Below, one piece after another: positions 24,755 to 33,939 of a DNA stretch of 60,229 nt (positions within the stretch are counted from its first letter, which is position 1; every line of letters begins with the position of its first letter). Source of the stretch: Candidatus Enterococcus huntleyi (lineage in GTDB: Bacteria > Bacillota > Bacilli > Lactobacillales > Enterococcaceae); assembly GCF_009933175.1 (NCBI RefSeq), contig NZ_MAEJ01000029.1:1-60229 (forward strand), written 5' to 3'. The notes below the pieces were generated by a model. The model had not been told where the DNA came from and did not search any database. It saw only the letters and a list, made by a program, of their open reading frames with translations. Both the position numbers and the translations under genes were made by a program.

Positions 24755-26254
24755 TCAGCCTGTATCGATCATGAACAGATCTGTTTGCACGCCGATCTTA
24801 TTGGGATCTATCAAGCGTTTCAGTGCTGTCTGGATAAACGTGTATTCTTTTCCAAAAGCTTCTGAGATCGCAGCGAAATAAGCCCCCCGGCTTTCTTTTT
24901 TTAGCCGGATAACGAAGCGCATCAATCCATGTATCGAAGCTAACATAATACCCCCATTACGACCAGCACGAACACGAAAATGAAGTTTGTTCTCTTCTCT
25001 TAACTGCTTCAGTACTTTGTCCAGGGAACGTTTTGGGATCTTTAAACGTTCAGTTAACTCTTTTTTTGTAGAAATAATGTATGGTTGTTCTTCATAGGAT
25101 TGCTCATTCAAATAGGACAGTAGATCTTCTGCCCATTCATGACTATGTGAATACTTGCGAACAGCTCTTTCTTTCTTGAATTTCCACCAACCCCGTTTTT
25201 TGTTGAATAGTTGCTCTTCAGAAAGATTGGCATCGACCCACTCTTGGCATAATAGGACAATTTTTTCTCTGTGCGCTGCTTGATATTTTCCGGAGTAAGC
25301 GGAACGAATGATTCTGGTTAATTCTCGATCAGATAAAGGGTTAGCCAAGCGGTCATTGAATTCTAACATCGTCAATTCACATGCTTCTACTTCGTATCCT
25401 GACGAAAAGTATGCCAAAGACAAGGTGAATATGACATTATTTCGACCATATACGCCCTTTTCACCTTGTATTTTTTGACTTTTTAGCAACAGCTGGAACC
25501 AGGGTTCATCGACTTGACGAAATTCTTGAGTAGATGGTAATACAAAAACGTTCTTGATCTCCGCTTTTTTGTCCGCATCTTCTCTCATTGACCAGTCGAT
25601 CCATTCTTCGAAACTATAACGATACTGTGGTTCAAAGAATAAAACATTCTCTTCAGAAGGCATTCGTGTGATCCCAAAATGATTGGCATTTACATCAACT
25701 GGAAACCGATAATCATTTGAAAATTTGTTTCTTAGATTTTTTGAGATCATTTTGGCCACATTGATCACTTTAAAATTTGATTTCTTCGTCACGTATGCAG
25801 GCTTGTCTAGTACATAGAAAGCTTGAAATCCATGCGGTGTACGTAGAATCATTGTCGGCATAAAGCCGATCTCGTGACTGGCCAAGATAATTTCTCCATA
25901 GTCAAAGTTTGGATCCAATGTGTCAAAATCAACAAAGAAAGTATTGATTTGACGCAAATTGTCCTCGGAATGACCTTTTGTAAACATTCTGGCTTCATCA
26001 GCATACGTTCCATAGCGAAATACATTTGGTGTCCAATGAGTGAATCGATTATTGTTTTCGATCACCCCTTCTTCTGAAGTGATCACTAGTCCAATCCCCT
26101 CGATCATGTGTTCCTTTGAACGGTACGCAAAAATAGCCCCCTTCCCCGACTGATCACTAAAAGAGACCGGTTTTAGGTGGCTGTTTTTATATTTGAATTT
26201 ACGGATACCATTTTGTAATACCGTCGAATATACGACATCCAAAGAAGCTGCCAT
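24755..26254 (-). CDS. repE: Inc18 replication initiator (RepE/RepR/RepS family)
   Basis: From ATG 26254 the protein has 499 residues. It keeps the family stretches YRSKEHMIEGIGLVITSEE, HWTPNVFRYGTYADEARMFT, EDNLRQINTFFVDFDTLD, GVYGRNNVIFTLSLAYFSSG and the DLFMIDTG end. It opens the plus origin and starts theta replication of pAMbeta1-like plasmids; in that family the origin lies just downstream of the stop (here about 24693-24754, inferred). A further 41 codons upstream are open but are leader RNA, not protein. Identity to RepE is moderate, so this is a divergent Inc18 initiator. Confidence 0.92.
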   Translation of the reverse strand: MAASLDVVYSTVLQNGIRKFKYKNSHLKPVSFSDQSGKGAIFAYRSKEHMIEGIGLVITSEEGVIENNNRFTHWTPNVFRYGTYADEARMFTKGHSEDNLRQINTFFVDFDTLDPNFDYGEIILASHEIGFMPTMILRTPHGFQAFYVLDKPAYVTKKSNFKVINVAKMISKNLRNKFSNDYRFPVDVNANHFGITRMPSEENVLFFEPQYRYSFEEWIDWSMREDADKKAEIKNVFVLPSTQEFRQVDEPWFQLLLKSQKIQGEKGVYGRNNVIFTLSLAYFSSGYEVEACELTMLEFNDRLANPLSDRELTRIIRSAYSGKYQAAHREKIVLLCQEWVDANLSEEQLFNKKRGWWKFKKERAVRKYSHSHEWAEDLLSYLNEQSYEEQPYIISTKKELTERLKIPKRSLDKVLKQLREENKLHFRVRAGRNGGIMLASIHGLMRFVIRLKKESRGAYFAAISEAFGKEYTFIQTALKRLIDPNKIGVQTDLFMIDTG

Positions 26255-26394
26255 GACTTTATTCCTTCCCAAACTAAAAGAGAACACAAATAATCTTAAA
26301 GATTTGTGTTCTCCCAATAGCTTAGAAGTCTTAAATGAATGACAAAATAAGCGTGTATATATTGAGTTGCTCGTCAAAAAATGGTAGAATAAGT

Positions 26395-26600
26395 CTGTAA
26401 GTTCGGATTGTCAGTCCGAAAGACTTATCAAAATTACATAAGTGGTTGTCAGCCACTTACATAACTTCTGAGACGAGCGAGAACACATAGTTGTTGTATG
26501 TGATTCAGATGAAAGAGTGACCCAATTCACTTTTTTATCCGTCTCTTTTTTTATTTTTATTTTTTTCAGTTCTATAAATACAAACATAGCATATCTTACT
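26395..26600. promoter_or_regulatory. rep leader with antisense RNA/attenuator-type structures
   Basis: Two strong stem-loops lie in the untranslated leader: gttcgga-ttgtcag-tccga within taagt/actta (26399-26428) and acataagtgg-ttgtcag-ccact (26438-26461). The paired loops share TTGTCAG. In Inc18 plasmids this segment is transcribed on the opposite strand as RNAIII, which attenuates rep transcription. The antisense promoter itself I could not fix. Confidence 0.55.
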
Positions 26601-26616
26601 TTTTCCATCTTGTAAA
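26588..26616 (-). promoter_or_regulatory. rep promoter
   Basis: On the minus strand, -35 TTTACA (26611-26616) and -10 TATGCT (26588-26593) are separated by 17 bases. It would give a leader of about 320 bases ahead of the rep ATG. Confidence 0.65.
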
Positions 26617-26683
26617 CTCTTATTTTTTATAATTTAATATAGTTATTGTCGCACAAACCTATTAATATCAACAATTACCTTAG

Positions 26684-26727
26684 GCATTAAAACACTTAAG
26701 TACTTAAGTGTTTTGATGCTTTTTTTC
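26684..26727 (+). terminator. Terminator built on a 26-bp perfect palindrome
   Basis: The palindrome at 26689-26714 (AAAACACTTAAG then TACTTAAGTGTTTT) is extended by gcat/atgc and followed by seven T on the plus strand. It could end the antisense transcript from the rep leader. It also contains two ACTTAAGT units of the nearby partition repeats. Confidence 0.7.
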
Positions 26728-26900
26728 AGTACTTAAGTACTATGACGTTTTAAAGTTGCATTTAATTGCTGTTAAATCACATTCTAAACATAGCCGAATT
26801 AAAAGTACTTAAATACTAAAGTTTCTATTGACTCGTAACTTTCTAGGTGGTATTATTATATTGCATACAAGTATTTTAACACTTTAGTACTTAACTTAAG
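26728..26900. repeat. ACTTAAGT-type repeats upstream of parA (probable operator/parS)
   Basis: Sites include agtacttaagtact (26728-26741), agtacttaaatact (26804-26817) and a cluster ending tttagtacttaacttaag (about 26881-26899). Similar units follow parB (28134-28507). The ribbon-helix-helix partner of ParA is the likely binder. Confidence 0.7.
26828..26856 (+). promoter_or_regulatory. parA promoter
   Basis: -35 TTGACT (26828-26833) and -10 TATTAT (26851-26856) have a 17-base spacer. Repeats lie on both sides, which fits autoregulation. Confidence 0.75.
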
Positions 26901-26911
26901 GAGGTAGGAAA

Positions 26912-27769
26912 ATGAAAAAAAATCGATCGAATTCAGCAGAAATTATTTCGCTAGTTAAACAAATAAAAGATCTCGTTGGTGAAAAAGGTGGTCCCATTGT
27001 AATTTCTGTTGCAAATCAAAAAGGTGGCGTTGGAAAAAGTGCTACCGTAGATAATCTAGCTGAACTGTTTGCTAGTTTCGATCTTATAACAGATATCGTA
27101 GACATAGACGCACAGTCAAGTATAACTAACCTAAAAACTGATCTTAGAAATATCATCGATGAAAATCTACCAGAAATGACTCAGGTAATGCTAGAGGAAG
27201 AAACGTTAGAGAACATTACTTATCAGATTAAGAATAATCTATTTATTTCCCCAACAACCTTGCGTCTATCAGATGCCGAACTTAACCTAGTTAACGCTAC
27301 ATTAAGAGAACTGATTCTGAAGAAGAACATAGAGAGCCTTGAGACAAAATTTGATATTATTTTGATTGATTGCCCTCCTTCAAGAGGACTGCTTACTGTA
27401 AATGCTCTTAGTGCATCAGATTACATCTTAATTCCTGTTCAGTCCGAGTACCAAGCTCTAGTAAGTATAGAGTTGCTTTTTTCTACAATCAATAAAGTTA
27501 AAAATTCAATTAATCCTAATCTAAAGGAACTTGGCTATGTAGTCACTATGGCAACTAATACAAACCACAGTGACGAAATTATTGAGGAAGTTAAATCTGA
27601 CGATAAAGCGGAAGTTATTTCTATCATCGATAGAAGCATCGTAGTATCCGACGCTGGCGTTGCTAACATGTCAGCTTACGAATTTGATTCAAATAATAAA
27701 GCTGGCATTGCATACTATAATCTTGCAGTGACAGTTCTACAGAAAATAGTATCAGAAGGAGTTGTATAA
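26912..27769 (+). CDS. parA: ParA-family partition ATPase (second partition system)
   Basis: This 285-residue protein has the deviant Walker A ANQKGGVGKSATVDNL at residues 34-49, DIVDIDAQSS for A', and ILIDCPPSRG for Walker B. It differs from delta, lacks an N-terminal DNA-binding extension of note, and has its own promoter. It works with the small protein that follows. AAGGAGG precedes the ATG. It is independent of the delta/omega system carried 10 kb away. Confidence 0.92.
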   Translation: MKKNRSNSAEIISLVKQIKDLVGEKGGPIVISVANQKGGVGKSATVDNLAELFASFDLITDIVDIDAQSSITNLKTDLRNIIDENLPEMTQVMLEEETLENITYQIKNNLFISPTTLRLSDAELNLVNATLRELILKKNIESLETKFDIILIDCPPSRGLLTVNALSASDYILIPVQSEYQALVSIELLFSTINKVKNSINPNLKELGYVVTMATNTNHSDEIIEEVKSDDKAEVISIIDRSIVVSDAGVANMSAYEFDSNNKAGIAYYNLAVTVLQKIVSEGVV

Positions 27770-27770
27770 A

Positions 27771-28127
27771 ATGGCTAAACGTGTATCTATTAAAGACAAA
27801 AATATAGCTAAAACAAATGATATCGACACACTATTTCCTACTTCAAAACCACAAACTTCCGATCAAAATGGAACTAAAAAGAAAATTAATATTCTTAGAA
27901 AAATTGAAGATATAATTTCATATTACAAAAATTTTAAAGGCGGTAAGCAAGTTTCGATATACTTGCCTGAAGAGATTCATCGAATGGTTAAAATGAAAGC
28001 CGCACAAGACGATCGAAATATGAAAGACGTAATGAAAGATTTAATTCTCGATAACTATCTAACTGAGTCAGAAATTAAAGAAGCCTACCGTTCATACGTT
28101 GATAAATTAGAAGAAGATAGCAAATAG
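27771..28127 (+). CDS. parB: Ribbon-helix-helix centromere-binding protein (ParB role)
   Basis: This 118-residue protein starts at the ATG right after the parA stop (AGAAGGA upstream). The C-terminal half holds a ribbon-helix-helix: KQVSIYLPEEIHRMVKMKAA then DRNMKDVMKDLILDNYL. The N-terminal half is basic and probably flexible, suited to contacting ParA. It likely binds the ACTTAAGT repeats on both sides. Confidence 0.83.
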   Translation: MAKRVSIKDKNIAKTNDIDTLFPTSKPQTSDQNGTKKKINILRKIEDIISYYKNFKGGKQVSIYLPEEIHRMVKMKAAQDDRNMKDVMKDLILDNYLTESEIKEAYRSYVDKLEEDSK

Positions 28128-28133
28128 ACATGA

Positions 28134-28184
28134 GACACTTTAGTACTAAAACATTTTTATTGTTTAGTGCTAAAGTGTCTTTTT
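28134..28184 (+). terminator. Terminator after parAB, made of partition-type repeats
   Basis: gacactttagtactaaaac (28134-28152) pairs with gtttagtgctaaagtgtc (28162-28179), followed by TTTTT. The arms contain the repeat core ACTTTAGTACT. Confidence 0.85.
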
Positions 28185-28205
28185 CATACCATCATCATAA
28201 CACGA

Positions 28206-28507
28206 ACTTTTTAGTATTAAAGTACTTAACCATTTAAGTGCTTAACCATTAAAACGTTTTGCTACTGACTTCTTTCGACGAAGGCAATCGAAACTTCGTA
28301 ATCTTTATTTTTTTGATTAATTTTACAGGGACTCCGCAGTTTATTATTGTATTCAGACTCTTTAATATTTAAGGGTTTAAGTACTTTATAACTAAAACAC
28401 TTAAGACCTTTGGGACTTACGGAGTATATTGTTTTAATTATCCAAACTGTGGACGTCCATCTATTTAAACACTTTGACACTTTGGTATTTTGACACTTAA
28501 CCATTAA
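28206..28507. repeat. Degenerate partition repeats downstream of parB
   Basis: Clusters occur at 28209-28259 (aaagtacttaaccatttaag), 28366-28405 (ggtttaagtactttataact, aaaacacttaag) and 28465-28507 (acactttgacactttggtat). They are spaced variants of YACTTAA/ACACTTW. An 80-codon minus-strand frame here is made of these repeats and is not called. No other gene is seen between 28185 and 28612. Confidence 0.65.
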
Positions 28508-28551
28508 AACCGCAATGATAGAATTTTGATCTGTTCTCTTGACTTAATTAG

Positions 28552-28565
28552 CGAACATATGTTCT
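28552..28565. promoter_or_regulatory. LexA (SOS) box of the umuC operon
   Basis: cgaacatatgttct fits the Gram-positive SOS box CGAAC-N4-GTTCG with one mismatch at the end. It lies about 48 bases before the umuC ATG, close behind a TTGACT -35-like element (28539-28544). Confidence 0.83.
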
Positions 28566-28612
28566 AATACGGTATATAAAATGTATCTTTTTTTTAGAAA
28601 AGGTGATTTATC

Positions 28613-28703
28613 ATGGTTATGCAATTTGGCGTAAACCCAAGGTTTGACTATACTAAAGAACCCTCACGAGATATTCTCTGTATCGACTGTAAGTCATTTT
28701 ATG
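28613..28703 (+). CDS. umuC: umuC 5' exon: Y-family DNA polymerase
   Basis: The gene starts at ATG 28613 (AAAAGGTG ahead) and reads MVMQFGVNPRFDYTKEPSRD, then ILCIDCKSFYA. The group II intron is inserted after the first base of the Ala codon in the DCKSFYASVE catalytic motif, whose Asp binds metal. Joined to 31390-32678 it gives 459 residues (91+1289 bases). Confidence 0.9.
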
Positions 28704-31389
28704 GTGCGAAACGTTCCTAACTGAAAAGGTTAGGCACACAAGATTTTCTTGTGTAGAACTAATGATTTGAGGAGTGAAATGACGGTGTAACGACCTGAAG
28801 CGCTCCCTCTGATACTCCGATTGGCAATACCTTAAGTTAGAATAGGAATTGTCAAAAGCTCGGTAAAGTCGGCTGAGAGTTACCGCAGTTGCATTATGCA
28901 ATCGAAAGCTGTTCAGCGGTGAATGGTGTAACCTATAGGCCGGGAGTCCAGAAATTACTCATGGTGAGAATGTGCAGCTGCACTGACGAACTCGCGAATG
29001 TATGAATCTATAAGCTTGGGGTACAGAAATGTATCTTACCCGCACAAATATTACTGTGACAAAGGGTGTAGCTTGCGGTTAAGTAAGAATCGTAGATATG
29101 AACAACCGTGCAATGTAGTAGGCATTGGAAAGTTACAGGTTCAGAGTGAGCGCCTAAAAGTAAATGCAGGGATAAAATCATTGGAACGTTGAAAGCTAGT
29201 GTCGTGGAGGACTAACTTCCTTTGAAACGGTTGAGACGAAGAATAATAAGCTCATTTACACTAGTGAGAGTAGTGGCACAGTACCTATGAAGCAGTGATA
29301 ATAAGCTGTGGAGGGATAGCCACAAGTCAATTTGCTTTACTAACAGTTATGATACAATCCATAGAATCGAGTATGACAAAATAAACGCCGACGTCCGAAA
29401 GGAGGCGGTGCTATGGAAAACGTATCAGCATCACATTCAATTCGCCATATGGAATATTATGGTCTTATTGATAGCTTTGATTCTCTTTACAAAGAGAGTA
29501 GCGAGAACAAAATTTTCAGTAACCTTATGGAAATTGTCACTTCTCCTAATAACATTCTATTGGCATTTCGGAATGTTAAAGGAAATTCTGGTAGTACTTC
29601 CCCAGGCGTCGACAAAAAGAATATTGATGATTTAACAGCAATACCGAATATCGAGTTTATAAAAACTGTACAAACAAAATTTTCAGAATACAAACCGCAA
29701 CCAGTTAAACGAGTAGATATTCCTAAGCCAAATGGGAAAACTAGACCACTAGGCATACCAACAATATGGGATAGAATCATACAACAGTGTCTACTACAAG
29801 TTTTAGAACCGATCATGGAAGCAAAGTTTCATGATAAGAACTATGGTTTCCGACCTAATCGGTCGGCACATCATGCATTCGCTCAAGCAGTACGAATGGC
29901 GCAACTTTCAAAACTAACTTTTGTAGTAGACATAGACATAGAAGGATTCTTTGATAACGTAAACCATTCGAAACTTATTAAACAGTTTTGGACATTAGGG
30001 GTACGTGATAAATGGCTTCTAGGTGTTATCCGAGCAATGCTTAAAGCACCTATTATTCATAGGGATGGACGCATTGAACATCCAAAGAAAGGAACCCCGC
30101 AAGGCGGTGTTCTCTCTCCACTTCTTGCCAATGTTGTTTTGAATGAACTGGACTGGTGGATATCTTCTCAATGGGAAACACACCCGACTAGGAAAAACTA
30201 CGATTGTTATCATCAAACAAGAAAGCAATGGATTAAGAGCAACAAATATCGAGCACTGCGTGCTTCGAAACTAAAAGAGATTTATATTGTTAGATACGCA
30301 GATGACTTCAAAATCTTCTGTAGAAAACGAAGTGACGCAGACAAAATCTTTCTAGCCACTAAATTATGGTTAAAAGACCGACTGAAACTTGATATAAGTG
30401 CTGAAAAATCAAAGGTAGTGAATCTCAAGAAACAGAAATCTGATTTTCTCGGATTCACAATGAAACTGGTACGCAAAAGAAAAAGTTTTGTGATTGAAAC
30501 GCACATGTGCGCCAAAGCCATGAGTGCAGCATCTAATAAGTTAGCAAAACAAATTAAGGTGATTCAACATTCACCTACCCAAGATGTACTTCAAAAACAA
30601 TTAAGTATTTATAACTCAATGGTAGTAGGTATCCATCAATATTATAAAAAGGCAACCCACATCAGTGTGGACTGCCCAAGAATAAATCAACGCCTAATGA
30701 TTATCATCAAAAATCGACTAGATATTAAGAGAAAGGGTCCTCCACCGAGTGATTTTATTAAAAAAAATTACGCTCGGTCAAAGCAGTTGAGGTGGCTTAA
30801 TGGTGTTCCTATGCTTCCTTTTGGATTCATAAAACATAGCCACACCTCCTTGCCCAAGATAGGTACCTGTAAATACACGCCCGAAGGTCGTGTGCTGATA
30901 CACAGGTATCTTACTTTCCCAATCGATATTATCAACCAACTCATGAACATGTCTAATCCTAATGAAAGCATTGAGTTTAGAGACAATCGTGTATCCAAGT
31001 ACTCTTCCCAAGTCGGCCGTTGCCGAGTAACGAAAGAAGTCTTAGAGCTGGCAGACATATATTGCCACCGTATTGTACCTAAAAATCTAGGTGGGAAAGA
31101 CAATTATCAAAATCTAGTCATTGTCCACCGGAACATTCACTCACTTATTCATGAAGAGGATAAAACAAGAGCATCACTTCTCATACAAAACATGAGAGTT
31201 ACAAGTGCTCAACTTGAGATAATCAACCAGTTTCGCAAAAAAGCTAAGAATCGTGAATTGTCGCTGAATCTATAACTGTATGATACTGTTAGTAAACTTT
31301 GATGGAACGCCGTATGCGGTGAAAGTCGCACGTACGGTGTGGAGCGGGGGAAAATCTGGAGCTTGTATCAAAAGATTACCTATCGCTAT
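28704..31389 (+). mobile_element. Group II intron in umuC (2686 bp)
   Basis: It begins GTGCGAAACG and ends ACCTATCGCTAT. A domain V-like hairpin (GAACGCCGTATGCGGTGAAA..GTACGGTGTGGAGC) lies at about 31308-31350. Removing 28704-31389 restores FYASVECVERGLNP exactly. Ends and domain V closely resemble the topB intron, so the two belong to one subclass, but they are not copies of each other. Confidence 0.93.
29413..31275 (+). CDS. ltrA: Intron-encoded protein 2: reverse transcriptase/maturase, altered HNH
   Basis: This 620-residue LtrA-type protein has RPLGIPTIWDRIIQQ, GFRPNRSAHHA, GTPQGGVLSPLLANV and YADD at 295-298, so the reverse transcriptase looks intact. In the C-terminal nuclease the usual HCHHKIP reads YCHRIVP, replacing the second His, the expected general base, with Arg. 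NLVIVHRNIHSLIH remains. DNA cleavage may thus be weak or lost while splicing is kept. AAAGGAGG precedes the ATG. Confidence 0.93.
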   Translation: MENVSASHSIRHMEYYGLIDSFDSLYKESSENKIFSNLMEIVTSPNNILLAFRNVKGNSGSTSPGVDKKNIDDLTAIPNIEFIKTVQTKFSEYKPQPVKRVDIPKPNGKTRPLGIPTIWDRIIQQCLLQVLEPIMEAKFHDKNYGFRPNRSAHHAFAQAVRMAQLSKLTFVVDIDIEGFFDNVNHSKLIKQFWTLGVRDKWLLGVIRAMLKAPIIHRDGRIEHPKKGTPQGGVLSPLLANVVLNELDWWISSQWETHPTRKNYDCYHQTRKQWIKSNKYRALRASKLKEIYIVRYADDFKIFCRKRSDADKIFLATKLWLKDRLKLDISAEKSKVVNLKKQKSDFLGFTMKLVRKRKSFVIETHMCAKAMSAASNKLAKQIKVIQHSPTQDVLQKQLSIYNSMVVGIHQYYKKATHISVDCPRINQRLMIIIKNRLDIKRKGPPPSDFIKKNYARSKQLRWLNGVPMLPFGFIKHSHTSLPKIGTCKYTPEGRVLIHRYLTFPIDIINQLMNMSNPNESIEFRDNRVSKYSSQVGRCRVTKEVLELADIYCHRIVPKNLGGKDNYQNLVIVHRNIHSLIHEEDKTRASLLIQNMRVTSAQLEIINQFRKKAKNRELSLNL

Positions 31390-32678
31390 CATCCGTAGAA
31401 TGCGTAGAAAGAGGACTAAATCCTTTAAAGGCAAAGTTAGTTGTCATGTCCTATCCTTCGGACGATCCTTCTCAGCGAGGAAGTGGGCTAATCCTGGCAT
31501 CGAGTCCGGCCGCAAAAAAAGCCTATGGAATTTCTAATGTCAGTCGATCACGAGATCTTCCTTTTCCGTATCCGGAAGACCTCGTGATTGCACCACCGAG
31601 GATGGCACTATATATGAGAAAGAATATGGAGATTAACAATATTTACAAGAAGTATGCTGACGAGCAAAATCATTCCGTATACAGCATCGATGAGAGCTTC
31701 GTGGACGTCACAGACTCATTAAAGCTGTTCGGTGCAAAGGACGCAAGAGAGCTGGCGAGAATGATTCAAACAGACGTTTATCGACAAACTGGAATCTTCA
31801 CAACGATCGGGATTGGTGACAATCCGCTCTTGGCCAAGTTCGCACTAGACCTCGAAAGTAAAAAAAATTCAGATATGAAAGCAGAATGGCGTTATGAAGA
31901 CGTACAGCAAAAGCTTTGGTCTGTAGAAAACATTACAGAGGTGTGGGGTATCGGACGTCGGACAGCAATCAGGCTAAACCGAATGGGCATATTTACTATG
32001 CATGACCTGGCACACGCAAATTACTATCAGCTGAAGCAAAATTTTGGTGTCTTAGGTACTCAACTATATGCACACAGCTGGGGCATCGATCGATCATTCT
32101 TAGGTCAGAAATACAAAGTAAAATCTAAGTCGATAGGGAACAGTCAGGTCTTAAATCGGGACTATACACGTCGAAAAGAAATAGAAATTGTAATCAAAGA
32201 AATGGCCGATCAAGTAGCAACTAGGCTACGCCGTACAGGAGCTAAAGCTGAAGTCATATCTTTGTGGATCGGATTTTCAATGGGCTATGTGGATCGATCA
32301 GGGAGTAGAGGGTTTCACCAGCAAATGAAGGTGCCAGCAACTAATAGCAGCAAACAAATTGCAAACTACTTACTGCAGATATTTGATCGTCATTACAAAT
32401 ACCAGGACATTCGAAATGTGGGAGTAAACTGTTCAAAGCTCGTTTATTCTAATGCTCTACAGCTTGATCTCTTTGAAGATCCGAACGAGCAAGTAAAAGA
32501 CTTAAAAATCGATTATGTTGTAGATACCATACGCAAAAAATTCGGATTTAAGTCAATCGTCCATGCAAATAGCATTATGGAAGGCGGACGTGCGATTGCT
32601 CGCAGCAGCCTTGTCGGAGGGCATGCAGGTGGTATGTCTGGACTTGAAGGTGCTGAAGGTCATGGTAAAACGTACTAA
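31390..32678 (+). CDS. umuC: umuC 3' exon: Y-family (UvrX/ImpB-type) DNA polymerase
   Basis: This exon carries most of the translesion polymerase: SVECVERGLNPLKAKLVVMS, PSDDPSQRGSGLILASSPAA, the acidic catalytic motif YSIDESFVDVT, the helix-hairpin-helix WGIGRRTAIRLNRMGI and the little-finger domain. Such plasmid polymerases copy past DNA damage and raise mutation rate. The end (GGHAGGMSGLEGAEGHGKTY) is the usual Gly-rich tail. It overlaps the YolD-like start, so the two are co-translated. Confidence 0.92.
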
Positions 32679-33168
32679 GAAAACTTTTACGGACTATAAT
32701 CAATACAGAGATCGACCATTCGGATTGAAGTGGGCAACGGCTTACGCCATGGATGATCTTATGAAAGGTGTCTTAGAAAACGAAGCCTGGGCTACAAAAG
32801 AAGTTGTTGGTTTGGATTTAATAAACCGTGAGGAAATCGACGCAATTCTATCGGAATCGTTCCTTTATCACAAGCCTATATCGCTGCAATTAAACACTAA
32901 AGACGAATTTGGGCGATTTTTGGATCCTGTCGAAGGACAATTTCTTGGTGAAGCATATGAAGATTATTTTGTACTCAATGAACAAGCGATCAATTGGACA
33001 GATGTCCGACATGTATCCATAAAAAAAGAGGAAAAATGGTTTAAAGTTGATTATTTTCAGGACAGAGAGTCTTCTCGCAACAAACAAAAGAAAAAAGCGA
33101 GTAAAATAGAAAAAGAGATTGAGCTAATCAAAAATGAGTATTATCAGGACTTTGCAGACGACGTTTGA
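32662..33168 (+). CDS. YolD-like protein downstream of UV-resistance polymerase
   Basis: This 168-residue protein starts inside the umuC end (ATG 32662). The N-terminus DYNQYRDRPFGLKWATAYAMDD is the YolD-like motif, a partner gene commonly found with UvrX/UmuC polymerases. The C-terminal third is charged and coiled (NKQKKKASKIEKEIELIKNE). It is thought to act with the polymerase as a functional counterpart of UmuD; that role is inferred. Confidence 0.82.
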   Translation: MVKRTKKTFTDYNQYRDRPFGLKWATAYAMDDLMKGVLENEAWATKEVVGLDLINREEIDAILSESFLYHKPISLQLNTKDEFGRFLDPVEGQFLGEAYEDYFVLNEQAINWTDVRHVSIKKEEKWFKVDYFQDRESSRNKQKKKASKIEKEIELIKNEYYQDFADDV

Positions 33169-33259
33169 AGATCATTGTCCATCATTTGACTTTGAAATTT
33201 CCTTAGAATGGCTCTCTGACACACGTTTTTTAAACAGATCAGAAAAGGAGAGGAAGAAT

Positions 33260-33523
33260 ATGTGTGGAAGATATTTTTTTGATTTATCTTCAGATGAACT
33301 AAAAAGCTACTATGATCACGTTGTTTTAAATGCTACAGGTAAACATATTCGTGTTGGTTTTAATGAAATTTTTCCAACTAATTATATAGTAACACTAGGA
33401 CTTAATCAGGATTCAAGGGTAGTACCAGGAATCACTCAGTGGGGGTTCCAAGGATTTAAGCCCGGTCAACTTATGATCAACGCACGTTCAGAAACAGTAG
33501 AAGAAAAGAAGACTTTTTATTAA
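33260..33523 (+). pseudogene. SRAP/HMCES-family protein, C-terminally truncated
   Basis: Only 87 residues remain from ATG 33260 (GAGAGGAAG ahead). The catalytic Cys2 is present (MCGRYFFD), followed by ITQWGFQGFKPGQLMINARSETVEEKKTF. The family needs about 200 residues, including a later His, all missing after KKTFY. SRAP proteins cross-link to abasic sites in single-stranded DNA. The sequence after the stop still reads RFKELK in another frame, so a frameshift or deletion is likely. Confidence 0.75.
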
Positions 33524-33601
33524 AAAGGTTTAAAGAATTGAAATTCTTATAGAATTAAATTTTTTGTCATGATACTTTTGTTTAAAAGGAGAAAGAGACT
33601 T

Positions 33602-33775
33602 ATGCTCTCATACACAATTTATTTTTTTGCAGTTTGGTTTATACCCTTAGCCATAATTATTTATGGAATTTATAAAAAATCAAAGAAGTTTTGGCTTACA
33701 GGAATTTGCTTAATTCCAATCTTCCTTATCGTTATGCCGGTAATAGCTATGTTTTTTGGTGGAGATAATATGTAA
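33602..33775 (+). CDS. Small membrane protein, two helices
   Basis: This 57-residue protein has helices at about 4-22 and 30-52 joined by a basic loop (YKKSKKFW). AAAGGAG is seven bases ahead of ATG 33602. It resembles small plasmid membrane proteins (possibly immunity-like) but no specific family is recognised. Confidence 0.55.
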   Translation: MLSYTIYFFAVWFIPLAIIIYGIYKKSKKFWLTGICLIPIFLIVMPVIAMFFGGDNM

Positions 33776-33939
33776 ATTATTTTAGATGAGTCAAAAAAAT
33801 TGACTCTTCGTAAAATTTTTCATGTTAGTTTTTCCATTCTTGCTATTCTATAGGCTGATTATTTAGCTTATTAACGATAGACTCAATTGGTTTATTGAAA
33901 CATACCCTACCTAAAAAATAATTAATCGTCAAATGATTT

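Noticed and set aside
26255..26377. Upstream extension of the replication protein
   Set aside because: It translates structured leader RNA, and the family's N-terminus aligns from ATG 26254.
28262..28504. 80-codon minus-strand frame
   Set aside because: Much of it is translation of the partition repeats (ACACTT/ACTTAA units), and it has no ribosome site.
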